64,000 nt of DNA, from assembly GCA_045113275.1 (NCBI GenBank), contig JBGUIU010000309.1:11299-75298 (forward strand). Reading direction: 5' to 3'. The stretch comes from UBA1181 sp045113275 (GTDB taxonomy: Bacteria; Bacteroidota; Bacteroidia; Bacteroidales; Paludibacteraceae). The notes under the pieces are model-generated. The model was not told the DNA's origin and ran no database searches. It worked only from the letters and a program-made list of their open reading frames with translations. A program made the translations under genes and the position numbers. Below, one piece after another: positions 15,860 to 23,984 of this stretch (position 1 is the stretch's first letter; each line of letters begins with the position of its first letter).

Positions 15860-16058
15860 ATCGCATCACCCTATCGTCTGTAATTGTTGATAAACCGCTA
15901 CAAGTTGTTCTACAACCAGTTCTTGTATTTAAATCGCAAACCTTTTTTGTGATTCTACAATACTTTTTGATAGTTGTAGCACCGTTAATGTAGCATGTGC
16001 CTACAAAAAATGGACACTCTTTTTTCTCTTCTGGCATCTCATCTACTAAAACTCTCAT
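15852..16058 (-). CDS. Small Cys-rich protein (68 aa)
   Basis: The start is ATG 16056-16058 behind GAGAGGTAAT. The Cys pattern CPFFVGTCYINGATTIKKYC then CDLNTRTGCRTTC has at least six cysteines, suggesting a metal-binding fold. No function can be given. It is between the SprT-like gene and the SNF2 helicase and overlaps the latter. Confidence 0.65.
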   Translation of the reverse strand: MRVLVDEMPEEKKECPFFVGTCYINGATTIKKYCRITKKVCDLNTRTGCRTTCSGLSTITDDRVMRYD

Positions 16059-16059
16059 A

Positions 16060-16575
16060 TTACCTCTCAATCAGAATCAGTCTATTATTACCGCAAGCAC
16101 ATGTACAACTGTTCGCATTTCTTCTCAGAGCTTTAACAATTTTACCTGCTCTTGCATATCTATACTCTCTGCCGCATTCAGGGCATCGAACGATATAATT
16201 GTTGCGTTCAATTACTCTGTTTGCAACACCCTTTTCTTCACCAGAAGTACAACGGCAGATATTGAACTGCGGATACTCTTTATTCACAAGCTCTGCAAGT
16301 CTCTTCCACTCGCCTGTATGACACATGCGATTAGGACCGGCATGAAGAAATTCGTGAATAACTGTATTCATTGTAGCTTCATAGTCAATATCTTCTTTCA
16401 TAAGGCGAGAAGAAAATTCAATAGTATAATAACCAGTTCGTTTATTATACTTGCATCTTCCCCAACATGCTGTGAGTCTACTATTTACAGTAACAGATGC
16501 AATAGGTCCATAATTAATTCCCAAATCATTGAGAATATCTTTGCAATCTTCTACCAACACTTTCAAATTTTTCAT
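16060..16575 (-). CDS. SprT-like metalloprotease-fold protein
   Basis: The start is ATG 16573-16575 behind AAAGGAACGCT. The zinc-binding helix TVIHEFLHA (HExxH) and a later HTGEWKRL supply metal ligands, and the C-terminus has a zinc ribbon (CPECGREYRYAR and CACGN). This is the SprT/Spartan-like architecture: a metalloprotease domain with a C-terminal zinc ribbon. Phage members may process DNA-bound proteins, but no phage substrate is established. Confidence 0.8.
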   Translation of the reverse strand: MKNLKVLVEDCKDILNDLGINYGPIASVTVNSRLTACWGRCKYNKRTGYYTIEFSSRLMKEDIDYEATMNTVIHEFLHAGPNRMCHTGEWKRLAELVNKEYPQFNICRCTSGEEKGVANRVIERNNYIVRCPECGREYRYARAGKIVKALRRNANSCTCACGNNRLILIER

Positions 16576-16622
16576 AGCGTTCCTTTCTGTCATTACTGAC
16601 TGCTGTTTTTCTATCTGTAAAC

Positions 16623-16651
16623 ATAGTATCACATATTTGTGATAAATGCAA
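16623..16651 (-). promoter_or_regulatory. Promoter for the SprT/SNF2 operon
   Basis: TTGCAT at 16646-16651, a 17 bp spacer and TACTAT at 16623-16628. The spacer contains the near-palindrome ATCACAAATATGTGAT, a possible operator. It reads into the SprT-like, Cys-rich and SNF2 genes. Confidence 0.65.
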
Positions 16652-16677
16652 GCATTTTTTCAAAAAAATACGAGAGA

Positions 16678-17040
16678 CTAAATAGCCTCTCGTACTTCTG
16701 ATACCATATTTTTTAGCATTGTTCGCTCAATTTGCATATCTGTATTTTGATATAGTATAAGAAGAAACTCTTTTACCTCTTTACAAACACGCCGTAGAGC
16801 AATTATTAGCTCATCATCCGACGCTTGATTGCGTTGGTATCGTTGTTTTACTTCGCAGTATTCTTTGTATCTGGGGAGTATATCATTTAACTCTTGTTTT
16901 AAGCTGTCTGGCTCGCTCTGTATTGCGTTTTGCAAGTAAGACTGTACAACTATAAGGGCTGATAAGTTGCGTGCATTAGAGAGCGTCAGGGAGCTGTTTA
17001 AAAGCTCATTAATAGCTTCATTCACTTCTTTGAGATTCAT
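16678..17040 (-). CDS. Hypothetical helical protein (120 aa)
   Basis: The start at ATG 17038-17040 follows GGGAGTATATT. The protein is all-helical by appearance, with Leu-rich heptads (NLKEVNEAINELLNSSLTL) and a charged middle. No known motif. It is the last gene before the promoter at 16623 and follows the low-complexity 222 aa gene. Confidence 0.65.
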   Translation of the reverse strand: MNLKEVNEAINELLNSSLTLSNARNLSALIVVQSYLQNAIQSEPDSLKQELNDILPRYKEYCEVKQRYQRNQASDDELIIALRRVCKEVKEFLLILYQNTDMQIERTMLKNMVSEVREAI

Positions 17041-17057
17041 AATATACTCCCGCATAT

Positions 17058-17726
17058 TTACTGCTGTTCCAGTTTAGTTACACATTGCTGTAATGCTCTG
17101 CGTTCCTTCTCAGATGGTGCGTCATCCATCATATCTTCGAGTTTTCCAATCATGCGTTGTTTATCCATTGCACGACTGTATCCTCTATTATCACGACTGG
17201 TATAACGACCTCTTGCATCACGACCTCTGCGACCAGAATAGTCATTAGATGCATCATAACTGCCGTCATAGCTACCACCATAAGAGCCGTCATAAGAACC
17301 TTCATAACTGCCCCTATATGCTCCATCATAAGCCGCATCGTATGTATTACGACTGTCATTAGAGTGGACTTCGTGCATAGATTTATCTTCTATGCCTTGA
17401 TTCCAGACTGGTGCATAAGAGTTGCCATGATTGCTCATATTATTAGACTGACCGTCATTTTGATACATGAACCAAGGATAGTGATTAGACTGTCCTCTTT
17501 CATAACTACCACGAGACATTCTGCGTGAATAATCTTGACTCTGACCGCCCATCTGCTCATGTTCGGCTTTTTTCATAGCTTTTTCAGTTTCTAAATCAAG
17601 CACAATGGCAGATGCTTTATATAAGCTGTCAAGTTCTTGCGGAGTAATGTCGCCTTTCTTGACAATCTTCTTTATCTGGTCATCAAGAATTTCTTTAAGT
17701 GCTTCATAGTGCTTATTTAATTCCAT
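17058..17726 (-). CDS. Low-complexity YDGSY-repeat protein (222 aa)
   Basis: Residues 1-55 are a charged coiled coil. The middle is a low-complexity region with about ten short repeats of the Y-D/E/R-G-S-Y type (for example GSYEGSYDGSYGGSYDGSYD), then an RGRDARGRYTSRDNRG stretch, and finally a short helical domain. This mix resembles Gly/Tyr/Arg-rich disordered proteins. In related gut phages such proteins lie in the block between tail and replication genes; the function is unknown. Confidence 0.7.
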   Translation of the reverse strand: MELNKHYEALKEILDDQIKKIVKKGDITPQELDSLYKASAIVLDLETEKAMKKAEHEQMGGQSQDYSRRMSRGSYERGQSNHYPWFMYQNDGQSNNMSNHGNSYAPVWNQGIEDKSMHEVHSNDSRNTYDAAYDGAYRGSYEGSYDGSYGGSYDGSYDASNDYSGRRGRDARGRYTSRDNRGYSRAMDKQRMIGKLEDMMDDAPSEKERRALQQCVTKLEQQ

Positions 17727-17742
17727 TGCAACATACCTCCTT

Positions 17743-18210
17743 TCACGCTATTCTTGTTATGGTTAAATTTGCATTTTGCACTTCAATTATCGGTGCGGGT
17801 GTTACTGTCGGGTCAGTAGTAGCCGGAACTGCATCTACAGACAGACTAAAACAGCAACAACGGGGCACTTTAATGATTGCAGTGGAAGTTACGTTTCCAA
17901 AATCTTCTGCGGCCGCAGGCGTGAAGATTGCCCGACTTGTAAGACGAGGTTCCCCATTCACAGCCAACGCAACAGCTATCGGCGTAACAGTGCCACCTTC
18001 GGGAATAGCAATATTCCCATTGAAGGTGACCTGATACTGTGCAAATTGATTGCAACAACCGCTATTAGAAGATGCGCCTTTAAGAATAAAATTCCCTGTA
18101 TTATTCTCATGGTAAATATTACCACGAGAACAAGGAATAGATGTATCAAACAGAATGGGCGCATTTAAAGCGACCTCCTGGATAGGATTATACAAAAATT
18201 CACAAGCCAT
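17743..18210 (-). CDS. Beta-rich protein with Cys clusters, possible virion decoration (155 aa)
   Basis: The sequence is mostly alternating beta-strand residues with few charges (TVTPIAVALAVNG, STAIIKVPRCCCFSLSVDAVP), like the jelly-roll C-terminal domains of exosporium or collagen-like proteins. It has a CC pair (SGCCNQ) and a CCC triplet. It has no signal peptide. I infer a structural, possibly trimeric, decoration protein; no catalytic site is visible. Confidence 0.6.
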   Translation of the reverse strand: MACEFLYNPIQEVALNAPILFDTSIPCSRGNIYHENNTGNFILKGASSNSGCCNQFAQYQVTFNGNIAIPEGGTVTPIAVALAVNGEPRLTSRAIFTPAAAEDFGNVTSTAIIKVPRCCCFSLSVDAVPATTDPTVTPAPIIEVQNANLTITRIA

Positions 18211-18224
18211 AGCGCACTCCTTTC

Positions 18225-19139
18225 TTAGAAGTTATTACCGCATCCACAGCCGCAACCATTGTTATTACATGTGAAGATAGGGGTTCTGCCGTAAACAGGC
18301 GTAGTGGGAACGGGACAACTATTCAGTCTGTTGTACAGAGCATCAACCTCATTGGAGAATCCCTGAGCGATAAATGCGTTCTGTGCAGTCTGAGAAGCGG
18401 CAAGATTAGCCATGTTGAGCTGATTTTGAAGGTCAACATTATCTCTCTGGGCCTGAGCAAGCTGTCCTTTAACACCATCAAGTTCAAGCTGGCAAAGTTT
18501 GTCAATAATTGCCTGAGTACCACGAGTCTGAGAATCAATAATGTCACGGGTGTTCATTAAAGATTGTGTGCGGTCAGCACAGTTCTCAGTGGCTACGGTA
18601 TATTTCAGGTCTGCAAGACCGAGTCTGTTCTCACAGCAACAATCTGCGAACTGTGAACCCAGGGTATTAAAGCCCTGCATCATAGCTGTCTGTGCGCCAA
18701 ATGCCTGATTCATACTTGCCAGTTGACGAGCGTTCGCCGCTGTCTCAGCATTAGCGAATCCAGAACTAACTGTTGCATTAACTCCTGCGAAACCGTTGCA
18801 GAGGGATTGCTGAATGTCTGCGGTAGAGTTGCAAAGTTGAGTAGAAAGTCCAGAAATACCACTCTGTAATCCTGAAATCCCAGACATAACTGCTTGCTGG
18901 TCGAATCCACGCTGAACATCTGCATTAGTAGTGTTGCTCATAATGTAAGGCATAGCACCGCCTCCACCATAGCCTCCGCCGAAGCCATTACCCCAGCCGC
19001 CAAGAGCAAAGAGAAACAGCAGTATAATCCACCAACCGTTTGAATCGCCCCAGCCGCCGAAGCCAGAACCGCCACCGCCATACATAGGGGCTACAGGCAT
19101 AACCATATCATTACCTCCATTTCCTTCTGTTAAAGACAT
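18225..19139 (-). CDS. Gly-rich membrane-anchored protein with long helical stalk (304 aa)
   Basis: The N-terminus is very Gly/Trp-rich and contains one hydrophobic helix (WWIILLFLFALGGWG). From about residue 75 there is a long Ala/Gln/Asn-rich helical region with repeated GISGLQSGISGL-type heptads and an ADCCCENRLGLADLKY motif, and the protein ends in a Cys/Gly tail (NNNGCGCGCGNNF). I know this kind of protein as a frequent unknown in clostridial prophages. Membrane anchoring and a coiled-coil stalk are inferred; the role is open. Confidence 0.65.
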   Translation of the reverse strand: MSLTEGNGGNDMVMPVAPMYGGGGSGFGGWGDSNGWWIILLFLFALGGWGNGFGGGYGGGGAMPYIMSNTTNADVQRGFDQQAVMSGISGLQSGISGLSTQLCNSTADIQQSLCNGFAGVNATVSSGFANAETAANARQLASMNQAFGAQTAMMQGFNTLGSQFADCCCENRLGLADLKYTVATENCADRTQSLMNTRDIIDSQTRGTQAIIDKLCQLELDGVKGQLAQAQRDNVDLQNQLNMANLAASQTAQNAFIAQGFSNEVDALYNRLNSCPVPTTPVYGRTPIFTCNNNGCGCGCGNNF

Positions 19140-19196
19140 AACTTTAACTCCTTTCGTGAAAATTATTTATACTGAAACCTTGGCCACGGTTTTGTA

Positions 19197-19412
19197 TCAA
19201 TGTTTGGTTAGCATATTTTGAATTTGAGTTGCCATTTGGGAAAGTTGATTATATTGATTCTGTGACATACGACCTGAATTAAGAAGTTGTTGTACTTGCT
19301 GTTTTGGGTCGCCAGAGAAAGATTGTCTGAATTGATTTAACTGATTGACTAAATTAGTCATCGGATTTATTTGATTTTGTCCGCCTAACATATTGAATAA
19401 TTGATTAGCCAT
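19197..19412 (-). CDS. Gln/Asn-rich small protein (71 aa)
   Basis: Composition is dominated by Gln, Asn and Met (QNQINPMTNLVNQLNQF), with an amphipathic helix at the C-terminus. It starts one base before the stop of the 135 aa gene upstream and so is co-translated with it. It accompanies the Gly-rich protein at 18225 in what looks like a conserved module; function unknown. Confidence 0.65.
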   Translation of the reverse strand: MANQLFNMLGGQNQINPMTNLVNQLNQFRQSFSGDPKQQVQQLLNSGRMSQNQYNQLSQMATQIQNMLTKH

Positions 19413-19819
19413 TACTCTACCTCACTTCTTTGTACAAATTCACTGAGCCGCTTTTCTAATTCCTCTTTTGTAATAAACTGGGAAGTATCAATTTGTTCAT
19501 GCTGAATTGTATTGACTGGTTGAGTCAACTGTGTACGCTCTGTATAATCAAAGACTCTAAGCGGCATAGGCATACCACTATTATCAGAAGATTTGATATA
19601 AAAAGTGTTAGATTCACTATCCATCAACATTACGCTTTTGCCAGGAGCAACAGCCCAAGATTTTGCGCCTGCTTCACCTTGAACCCACAATATGCCTGTA
19701 TCATTGACTGGTTGAGTCATTTGAGGCTGTTGCTGCATCATTTGGGGCTGAAATGACGAGGGAACATATTGTGGATACATTTGTTGATATGTTATTGGAA
19801 ATCCATTGTTATAAGCCAT
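19412..19819 (-). CDS. Pro/Gln/Tyr-rich protein with a beta domain (135 aa)
   Basis: The first 45 residues are low complexity (FPITYQQMYPQY, QMMQQQPQMTQP). Residues about 45-95 look like a small beta domain (ILWVQGEAGAKSWAVAPGKSVMLMDSESNTFYIK). A charged C-terminal helix follows. It belongs to the same unknown module as its neighbours. The beta domain could bind another virion or membrane protein, but this is a guess. Confidence 0.65.
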   Translation of the reverse strand: MAYNNGFPITYQQMYPQYVPSSFQPQMMQQQPQMTQPVNDTGILWVQGEAGAKSWAVAPGKSVMLMDSESNTFYIKSSDNSGMPMPLRVFDYTERTQLTQPVNTIQHEQIDTSQFITKEELEKRLSEFVQRSEVE

Positions 19820-20200
19820 TTAATTCTCCTTTCTCCAGTAATAAATAGGAACTTCATCACCACTGTCCCATGTATCGTAATAATTGCCGCGTTCAACAGC
19901 TATTACGTGAGTGCCAGTTGCTAATATGCCTGTTAAATCTGGATTATCTTCACAGAAATGTCTTACTGTATAACAATTAGGGCAAGAGTCAGGAATGATA
20001 TAGCGTTTAAAGCCGTGATTCATTAAATATGTACCCCAAACATCATTAGATGATGGCATATCGTGCATGGCGAATCCCTGAACCATAATGTCAAGATATA
20101 CATCTTCCCATTGACGGTTCATTGCTTTTGAAATCGCACGAATTACACAGTCTCCCACAAGTTTTCTTGTCGGATTTGGGTTGAATATCACATACGCCAT
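19820..20200 (-). CDS. Papain-fold cysteine peptidase-like protein (126 aa)
   Basis: The order Cys (GDCVIRAISKA, about residue 18), His (GTHVIAVERG) and Asp (YYDTWDSGD) matches the triad of papain-like or C39-type small peptidases, and GDCVIRAIS at the start of a long helix is typical of that fold. Its length is near the minimum for such a domain. The substrate is unknown; a role in processing neighbouring low-complexity proteins or in host inactivation would be speculation. Confidence 0.65.
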   Translation of the reverse strand: MAYVIFNPNPTRKLVGDCVIRAISKAMNRQWEDVYLDIMVQGFAMHDMPSSNDVWGTYLMNHGFKRYIIPDSCPNCYTVRHFCEDNPDLTGILATGTHVIAVERGNYYDTWDSGDEVPIYYWRKEN

Positions 20201-20297
20201 TTTTAACTACCTCAGTAGATAAGATATAAAGAGCCTGCATCGGTGAACAGTGATGCTCTAACATAATCCAATGCAGTTCTGTAGAAATGTCTTGCAT
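20091..20297 (-). CDS. Possible small overlapping ORF (68 aa)
   Basis: An ATG at 20295-20297 stands behind GAGGTGAAAATT and opens a frame with MQDISTELHWIMLEHHCSPM, but more than half of it overlaps the peptidase-like gene in another frame. The N-terminal part looks protein-like; the overlapping part has Cys residues that may be a shadow. Include with caution. Confidence 0.3.
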   Translation of the reverse strand: MQDISTELHWIMLEHHCSPMQALYILSTEVVKNGVCDIQPKSDKKTCGRLCNSCDFKSNEPSMGRCIS

Positions 20298-20329
20298 AAT
20301 TTTCACCTCGTTTATATTTTTAGCGTAAC

Positions 20330-20364
20330 AAAAAAGAGACTCCGTAACTTGTACGAAGTCTCTT
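20330..20364 (-). terminator. Intrinsic terminator
   Basis: On the minus strand GAGACT pairs with AGTCTC, extended by a weaker stem, and is followed by TTTTTTG. It ends the two-gene unit 20876-20384. Confidence 0.75.
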
Positions 20365-20383
20365 CAAAAATTCTACAAAAACT

Positions 20384-20593
20384 TTACAGATATTTAATTA
20401 TTCGTTTTATCTTATCTTTGACTTTTCTGGCTAATTTTGATACTTGACCCTCTGAAACATGCATAGTCAAGGCTATTTCTACATTAGATTTATGCTTTGC
20501 TCTTAAATTAAAATATTCAAGTTCCGCATCTGAGAAATTACATAATTCTCGTAGGCGATTTAGTTCAGGAACAGTAAAATCATATATCTGCAT
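20384..20593 (-). CDS. Sigma-70 region 4-like helix-turn-helix protein (69 aa)
   Basis: The sequence FSDAELEYFNLRAKHKSNVEIALTMHVSEGQVSKLARKVKDKI has the organisation of region 4 of small sigma factors: a first helix, a KSNVEIA turn and a recognition helix. It has no region 2, so it cannot be a full sigma factor; such proteins can act as late-gene activators or anti-sigma adaptors. It overlaps the membrane protein gene upstream by 14 nt and ends at a strong terminator. Confidence 0.7.
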   Translation of the reverse strand: MQIYDFTVPELNRLRELCNFSDAELEYFNLRAKHKSNVEIALTMHVSEGQVSKLARKVKDKIKRIIKYL

Positions 20594-20876
20594 TTTTGGT
20601 ACATATTTTCTTTTCTATGCTGTTTATTCTATGCCAAGCACTTTCCAAAGATTCATCTAATCTGATAAGCCTGTCGTGGTCCTCTCTTTGGTCTTTTTTA
20701 ATAGTTCCTATCTCAGCTTTTATGTCAGCAATACCAGAACCTATGTTTTCAAGTTTGACTATTACAGTAGTTAATTCTGTTGTGCTGGTTTTATTATTAC
20801 TGCTAATAAATACATAGAGGCTGAATAAAAGAGTGATTATGGATATTATGATTGGTATAACAGCAAGTATGTTCAT
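20580..20876 (-). CDS. Membrane-anchored coiled-coil protein (98 aa)
   Basis: An N-terminal transmembrane helix (ILAVIPIIISIITLLFSLYVFI) is followed by a coiled coil (LENIGSGIADIKAEIGTIKKDQREDHDRLIRLDESLES). The architecture resembles phage lysis accessory and XhlA-like proteins, though XhlA has its membrane helix at the other end. It may be a holin partner or a superinfection protein; the real holin is at 43419. Confidence 0.65.
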   Translation of the reverse strand: MNILAVIPIIISIITLLFSLYVFISSNNKTSTTELTTVIVKLENIGSGIADIKAEIGTIKKDQREDHDRLIRLDESLESAWHRINSIEKKICTKNADI

Positions 20877-20889
20877 AGTATTACCGCCT

Positions 20890-20931
20890 TTAAGTTATAA
20901 TTTATGCTTTGTCACTTTTAATATAACTTAA
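20890..20931. promoter_or_regulatory. Inverted repeat upstream of the sigma-like operon
   Basis: TTAAGTTATA (20890-20899) and TATAACTTAA (20922-20931) are perfect 10 bp arms separated by 22 bp. They lie just before the ribosome binding site of the gene at 20876 and could be an operator for the HTH protein encoded in the same unit, or a leader hairpin. Confidence 0.5.
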
Positions 20932-20956
20932 AATGTGGTAAAAAGCAAATTATTTA

Positions 20957-21043
20957 TTAACATCCTGCGGGCGCAGGCGACTTATCTAAGCCGCCTTTTG
21001 AAACTTTTCTATTGCCCATCTGTATCCAATAACGCAAGGTCAT
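20957..21043 (-). CDS. Possible 28 aa peptide after the tail fibre gene
   Basis: A short frame from ATG 21041-21043 encodes MTLRYWIQMGNRKVSKGGLD and ends with PAPAGC. The ATG follows GGAAGG too closely for an ideal site. The start lies inside a long imperfect hairpin (CTGTATCCA pairing with TGGATACAG at about 21024-21071). It could be an XkdX-like small peptide or non-coding structure; evidence is weak. Otherwise the 240 bp gap 20877-21117 holds only the inverted repeat. Confidence 0.3.
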   Translation of the reverse strand: MTLRYWIQMGNRKVSKGGLDKSPAPAGC

Positions 21044-21117
21044 CCTTCCGGCAATGGATACAGAATGTTGAGGGGATATGGTGTGATTCAAAGTAAAGTG
21101 TGAACATTGGCTAATCA

Positions 21118-22059
21118 TTATGAGAATGTCGGATTAATGTCGTTATCTGCCGCCTGAAATACTGTGCTGCTATTATCTTTCGTAATCGCCGTTCCTGATG
21201 CAATAATAACATTCCCTTTGATAATTACATCCGTGCTTTGTCCCACATCACCCACGCGGATTCCGTCTCCCGCAACACGAATGTCATTGTTTGCGATAAA
21301 CACATTTTCCATGTCGTTGATACGGAATCCACAACCAGTAAAACCAAGAACTTTATTATTTGTTAATCTTATGTTCTTATGTTTTACAGATTGTCCTGCA
21401 ACCCCGTGAACTCCAAATGCATTAAACCCATATTCATAATTGCCCGTCCCAAGCGAAAAATAACAGCTGTCGATAAATATACAATCATTTTTTGCACCGT
21501 CATAAAATGCTGAGCCATCTGCCAGCCAAGGAAAGGCGGCATGTGTCACAGGGTCAACATTGATGTATTCGTACACCGAGGTTTGAACGTCTGCCATACC
21601 GATAAATTTACAATTTCTGACAGCATAATTTTTGCAACCTGCGATTTCAAGAAAATGGTCATTGATCGAATCTTTAAAGGTTACATTTTCGATGGTAATA
21701 CCGTCACCATGACCGAAAGAAATCGCCCCGCCGATAATTGTGCCATTTTTTATAGCGATATTGCCATTTCCGTTGTGTGCAGTAAACGTGTCTGACGAAA
21801 GAAAGTTAAAAAACAGATGTTTGTTTGCACTTGTAATGGTTGCACCATTCAAGTCGAGAACAGTATCTTTTTTTAATCGTATTGTTGAAACAACTTTGTA
21901 ATTTTTGCCGGGTGAAAACAACACAAGCCCTTTATTATCAACTGCGTTCTGGATTGCGTTTGAATCATCATCTACCCCATTTCCAACGGCCCCGTATTCT
22001 TCAGGCGTAATATATGGTTCAAAAATACATTTCCCTTGATAGTCGTAAAATTTCCCCAT
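21118..22059 (-). CDS. Right-handed beta-helix tail fibre / pectate-lyase-like protein
   Basis: The N-terminal EEYGAVGNGVDDDSNAIQNAV motif is the hallmark of phage pectate-lyase-type beta-helix proteins (a GAxGDGxxDDTxAIQxA pattern). The rest shows the repeated N-rich turns of a parallel beta helix (KNYAVRNCKFIG, NIRLTNNKVLGF, VFIANNDIRV). Most likely it is a trimeric receptor-binding tail protein, perhaps with polysaccharide-degrading activity. It is the last gene of the tail operon, a common place for host-range proteins. Confidence 0.85.
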   Translation of the reverse strand: MGKFYDYQGKCIFEPYITPEEYGAVGNGVDDDSNAIQNAVDNKGLVLFSPGKNYKVVSTIRLKKDTVLDLNGATITSANKHLFFNFLSSDTFTAHNGNGNIAIKNGTIIGGAISFGHGDGITIENVTFKDSINDHFLEIAGCKNYAVRNCKFIGMADVQTSVYEYINVDPVTHAAFPWLADGSAFYDGAKNDCIFIDSCYFSLGTGNYEYGFNAFGVHGVAGQSVKHKNIRLTNNKVLGFTGCGFRINDMENVFIANNDIRVAGDGIRVGDVGQSTDVIIKGNVIIASGTAITKDNSSTVFQAADNDINPTFS

Positions 22060-22062
22060 TTC

Positions 22063-23331
22063 TTACACCTCGCTAAATTCTATACTCATATTTGTTGGCT
22101 CAACTGGATAGCTTTGTCCGGCACTATCATACTTGGTATTAATGACGACAAACAGCTGCATACCGTTGTACCAAATAAGGTCTTTTTCTATGTACCCATT
22201 TGTCAGCTGTGTCCACGTTACCCGGTTAGCTGACACAGCATCCAAATATTTATTATTTACATGGTCATATGGCACAGTATTCATATAGATATATTGGCCA
22301 GTAGGCATCATTGTGATTTTTACATGATTTGCGTTCAGAGGGACAGGTACAGGGTAATACATTGTTGCGACACCTGTTTTGCGTTCCTCATAATAAGGTG
22401 CCCTACCACGTAATACCGGATATGTTCGTCTTTTGTTATTAATAATACTTGCTAATATTCGGGAAGGATACATAGTTGTATCTGACTGATTTGGGTCAAC
22501 ACTTCCAACAACCTTTTGCAAAGTCCCACCCCCAATAGACCACGACCACGTATTATAGAAATCAACCACTCCATTGATGGTAAATGCCGTTGTCAGATCG
22601 TTATACGACACGCGAATTGTGCTTGTTCCTTCGGTCAGTACTCCGGTCAGTGTGTAGTCATTGGCTGATACCGTTATCCCACTATCGCTTGCACTCTCAT
22701 AATGCTTAACTGTCAGGTATTGTTTCAGCGTACTGAGCGCATCATCTGTATAAATGATATTCGTGCCTGGGTTAAAAGTTGCCGTAATCTTAGGATACTG
22801 GTCTGCGTATAAAGCACTTTCAAGGGCATCATAGTAGGTCTGCCCGTGCTCGTCCGTCCATGCTACATGCCGGAAACACGCAAGCAAAGCCGCTTTTGCA
22901 ATGTCAGAAATTCCAGAGCCGATTGCGGCAATGGCGGCTGTTAAGTCAGATATTGCATCGCCTGTTGCCTTTGCATCCGCCGCCTGACCTGATTCTGTCA
23001 GCGTGTTGTCAATAGTCAGCGTTTTGGCTGATTCTGCCGCTGCACTTGCACTTGCCGCCGCTTCAGAGGCGCTTTCGGCCGCCGCTTGTGTTGCAGTAGA
23101 AACTGCTTCTTGTGTTGCAGTAGAAATGGCTGTGTCTATCTGATTATAGACCTCATCTTGTAATTCATCAAGCACTGCCATTCGTTTTACGTCACCTGGA
23201 CTAATTGCTACATATACAGCTTTACCATCATGTGAAGTTGGGTCATCTTGTTGAACAACTGCTACTTCTGCTGGTTTCATTTTTTGAGGGTCAAAATCTG
23301 CATACGCCCCTCGTCTTAATTGTACAGCCAT
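22063..23331 (-). CDS. Tail fibre protein with coiled-coil stalk (422 aa)
   Basis: The first 70 residues (MAVQLRRGAYADFDPQKM, PAEVAVVQQDDP, GKAVYVAISPGDVKRM) are the N-terminal domain shared by many Firmicute phage fibre proteins that attaches to the tail tip. An Ala/Ser-rich heptad region follows (AAAESASEAAASASAAA), then a beta-rich C-terminal region, including an Ig-like bacterial domain (TATFNPGTNIIYTDDAL, GVLTEGTSTIRVSYND), that may contact the host. Confidence 0.8.
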   Translation of the reverse strand: MAVQLRRGAYADFDPQKMKPAEVAVVQQDDPTSHDGKAVYVAISPGDVKRMAVLDELQDEVYNQIDTAISTATQEAVSTATQAAAESASEAAASASAAAESAKTLTIDNTLTESGQAADAKATGDAISDLTAAIAAIGSGISDIAKAALLACFRHVAWTDEHGQTYYDALESALYADQYPKITATFNPGTNIIYTDDALSTLKQYLTVKHYESASDSGITVSANDYTLTGVLTEGTSTIRVSYNDLTTAFTINGVVDFYNTWSWSIGGGTLQKVVGSVDPNQSDTTMYPSRILASIINNKRRTYPVLRGRAPYYEERKTGVATMYYPVPVPLNANHVKITMMPTGQYIYMNTVPYDHVNNKYLDAVSANRVTWTQLTNGYIEKDLIWYNGMQLFVVINTKYDSAGQSYPVEPTNMSIEFSEV

Positions 23332-23334
23332 GTG

Positions 23335-23784
23335 TTATTCATCTCCCCAATCTGTAAATAATCCGCCGTCTATATTATCAAGTCTATAGTGAACCTCGTC
23401 ACGTAATTCGCCAAAAGCTGTGCTTAATTGATTATAGATATTCGGTGTTGGCGGCTCTGAATTTTCAGCATCTTCTACATAACCGGATGGTTCAACATAA
23501 ACTCTTGAATTATTAGTAGTTATAAGAGTGTCTGCAAATACAGACACATAGAAATTTCCTTCTTTTATGACTTCATGTGGTACTTCACAATCACCGTCAA
23601 TATCTACTAACATCATATATGATTTTTCGTCTTTTGTAAATACTGCGGTAACAACTTTACCTTTCCAGTCATCTGTAAGGAAATTAAAATGAGCGTAAAG
23701 ATAATATTGACTATCTGCTGATGGTTGTATTTTATCTACACGATTTATAAATTGGTTTTTTACATCAAATCTCAGTTTTAACAT
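23335..23784 (-). CDS. Tail-tip associated beta protein (149 aa)
   Basis: The protein opens with a strand-rich domain (MLKLRFDVKNQFI, YYLYAHFNFLTDDWKGKVVTAVF, GNFYVSVFADTLITTNNSRVYV) and has a C-terminal helix (IYNQLSTAFGELRDEVHYRLD). Proteins of this type sit next to fibre genes in siphoviruses of Clostridia and are thought to be baseplate upper-protein-like adaptors (BppU N-domain-like). I infer a structural role from position and fold type. Confidence 0.7.
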   Translation of the reverse strand: MLKLRFDVKNQFINRVDKIQPSADSQYYLYAHFNFLTDDWKGKVVTAVFTKDEKSYMMLVDIDGDCEVPHEVIKEGNFYVSVFADTLITTNNSRVYVEPSGYVEDAENSEPPTPNIYNQLSTAFGELRDEVHYRLDNIDGGLFTDWGDE

Positions 23785-23787
23785 TTA

Positions 23788-23979
23788 TCAGCCCTCATTA
23801 TTTTGACTTTCTGTTTTGAGTGCTTGTTCGTAATTTGCTTTTTCCAGATTACGAACTTCATGTAATATGGATTCAAGAACTTGACTTATAATAAAAGGTG
23901 GAAGTCCGCTATTATTTATAAGCGTTACTAAATTGTTTTTAAACTCTTCATAAAGTATTTCTATTGGTCTCATTGTCAT
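23788..23979 (-). CDS. Small tail-region protein (63 aa)
   Basis: The sequence has MRPIEILYEEFKNNLVTLINNSGLPPFIISQVLESILHEV and a charged Gln/Asn end. Short helical proteins with the LPPFIIxxVL pattern are regular companions of tail genes in clostridial phages. No catalytic features. It is tightly packed between the tail tip gene and the 149 aa gene. Confidence 0.7.
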   Translation of the reverse strand: MTMRPIEILYEEFKNNLVTLINNSGLPPFIISQVLESILHEVRNLEKANYEQALKTESQNNEG

Positions 23980-23984
23980 TCTCC

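Noticed and set aside
17699..18168. Plus-strand frames opposite the 155 aa protein
   Set aside because: They mirror a low-charge beta-rich gene on the minus strand that has a good start and position.
21118..23331. Diversity-generating retroelement at the fibre genes
   Set aside because: No reverse transcriptase gene and no adenine-biased repeat pair were seen in the window.
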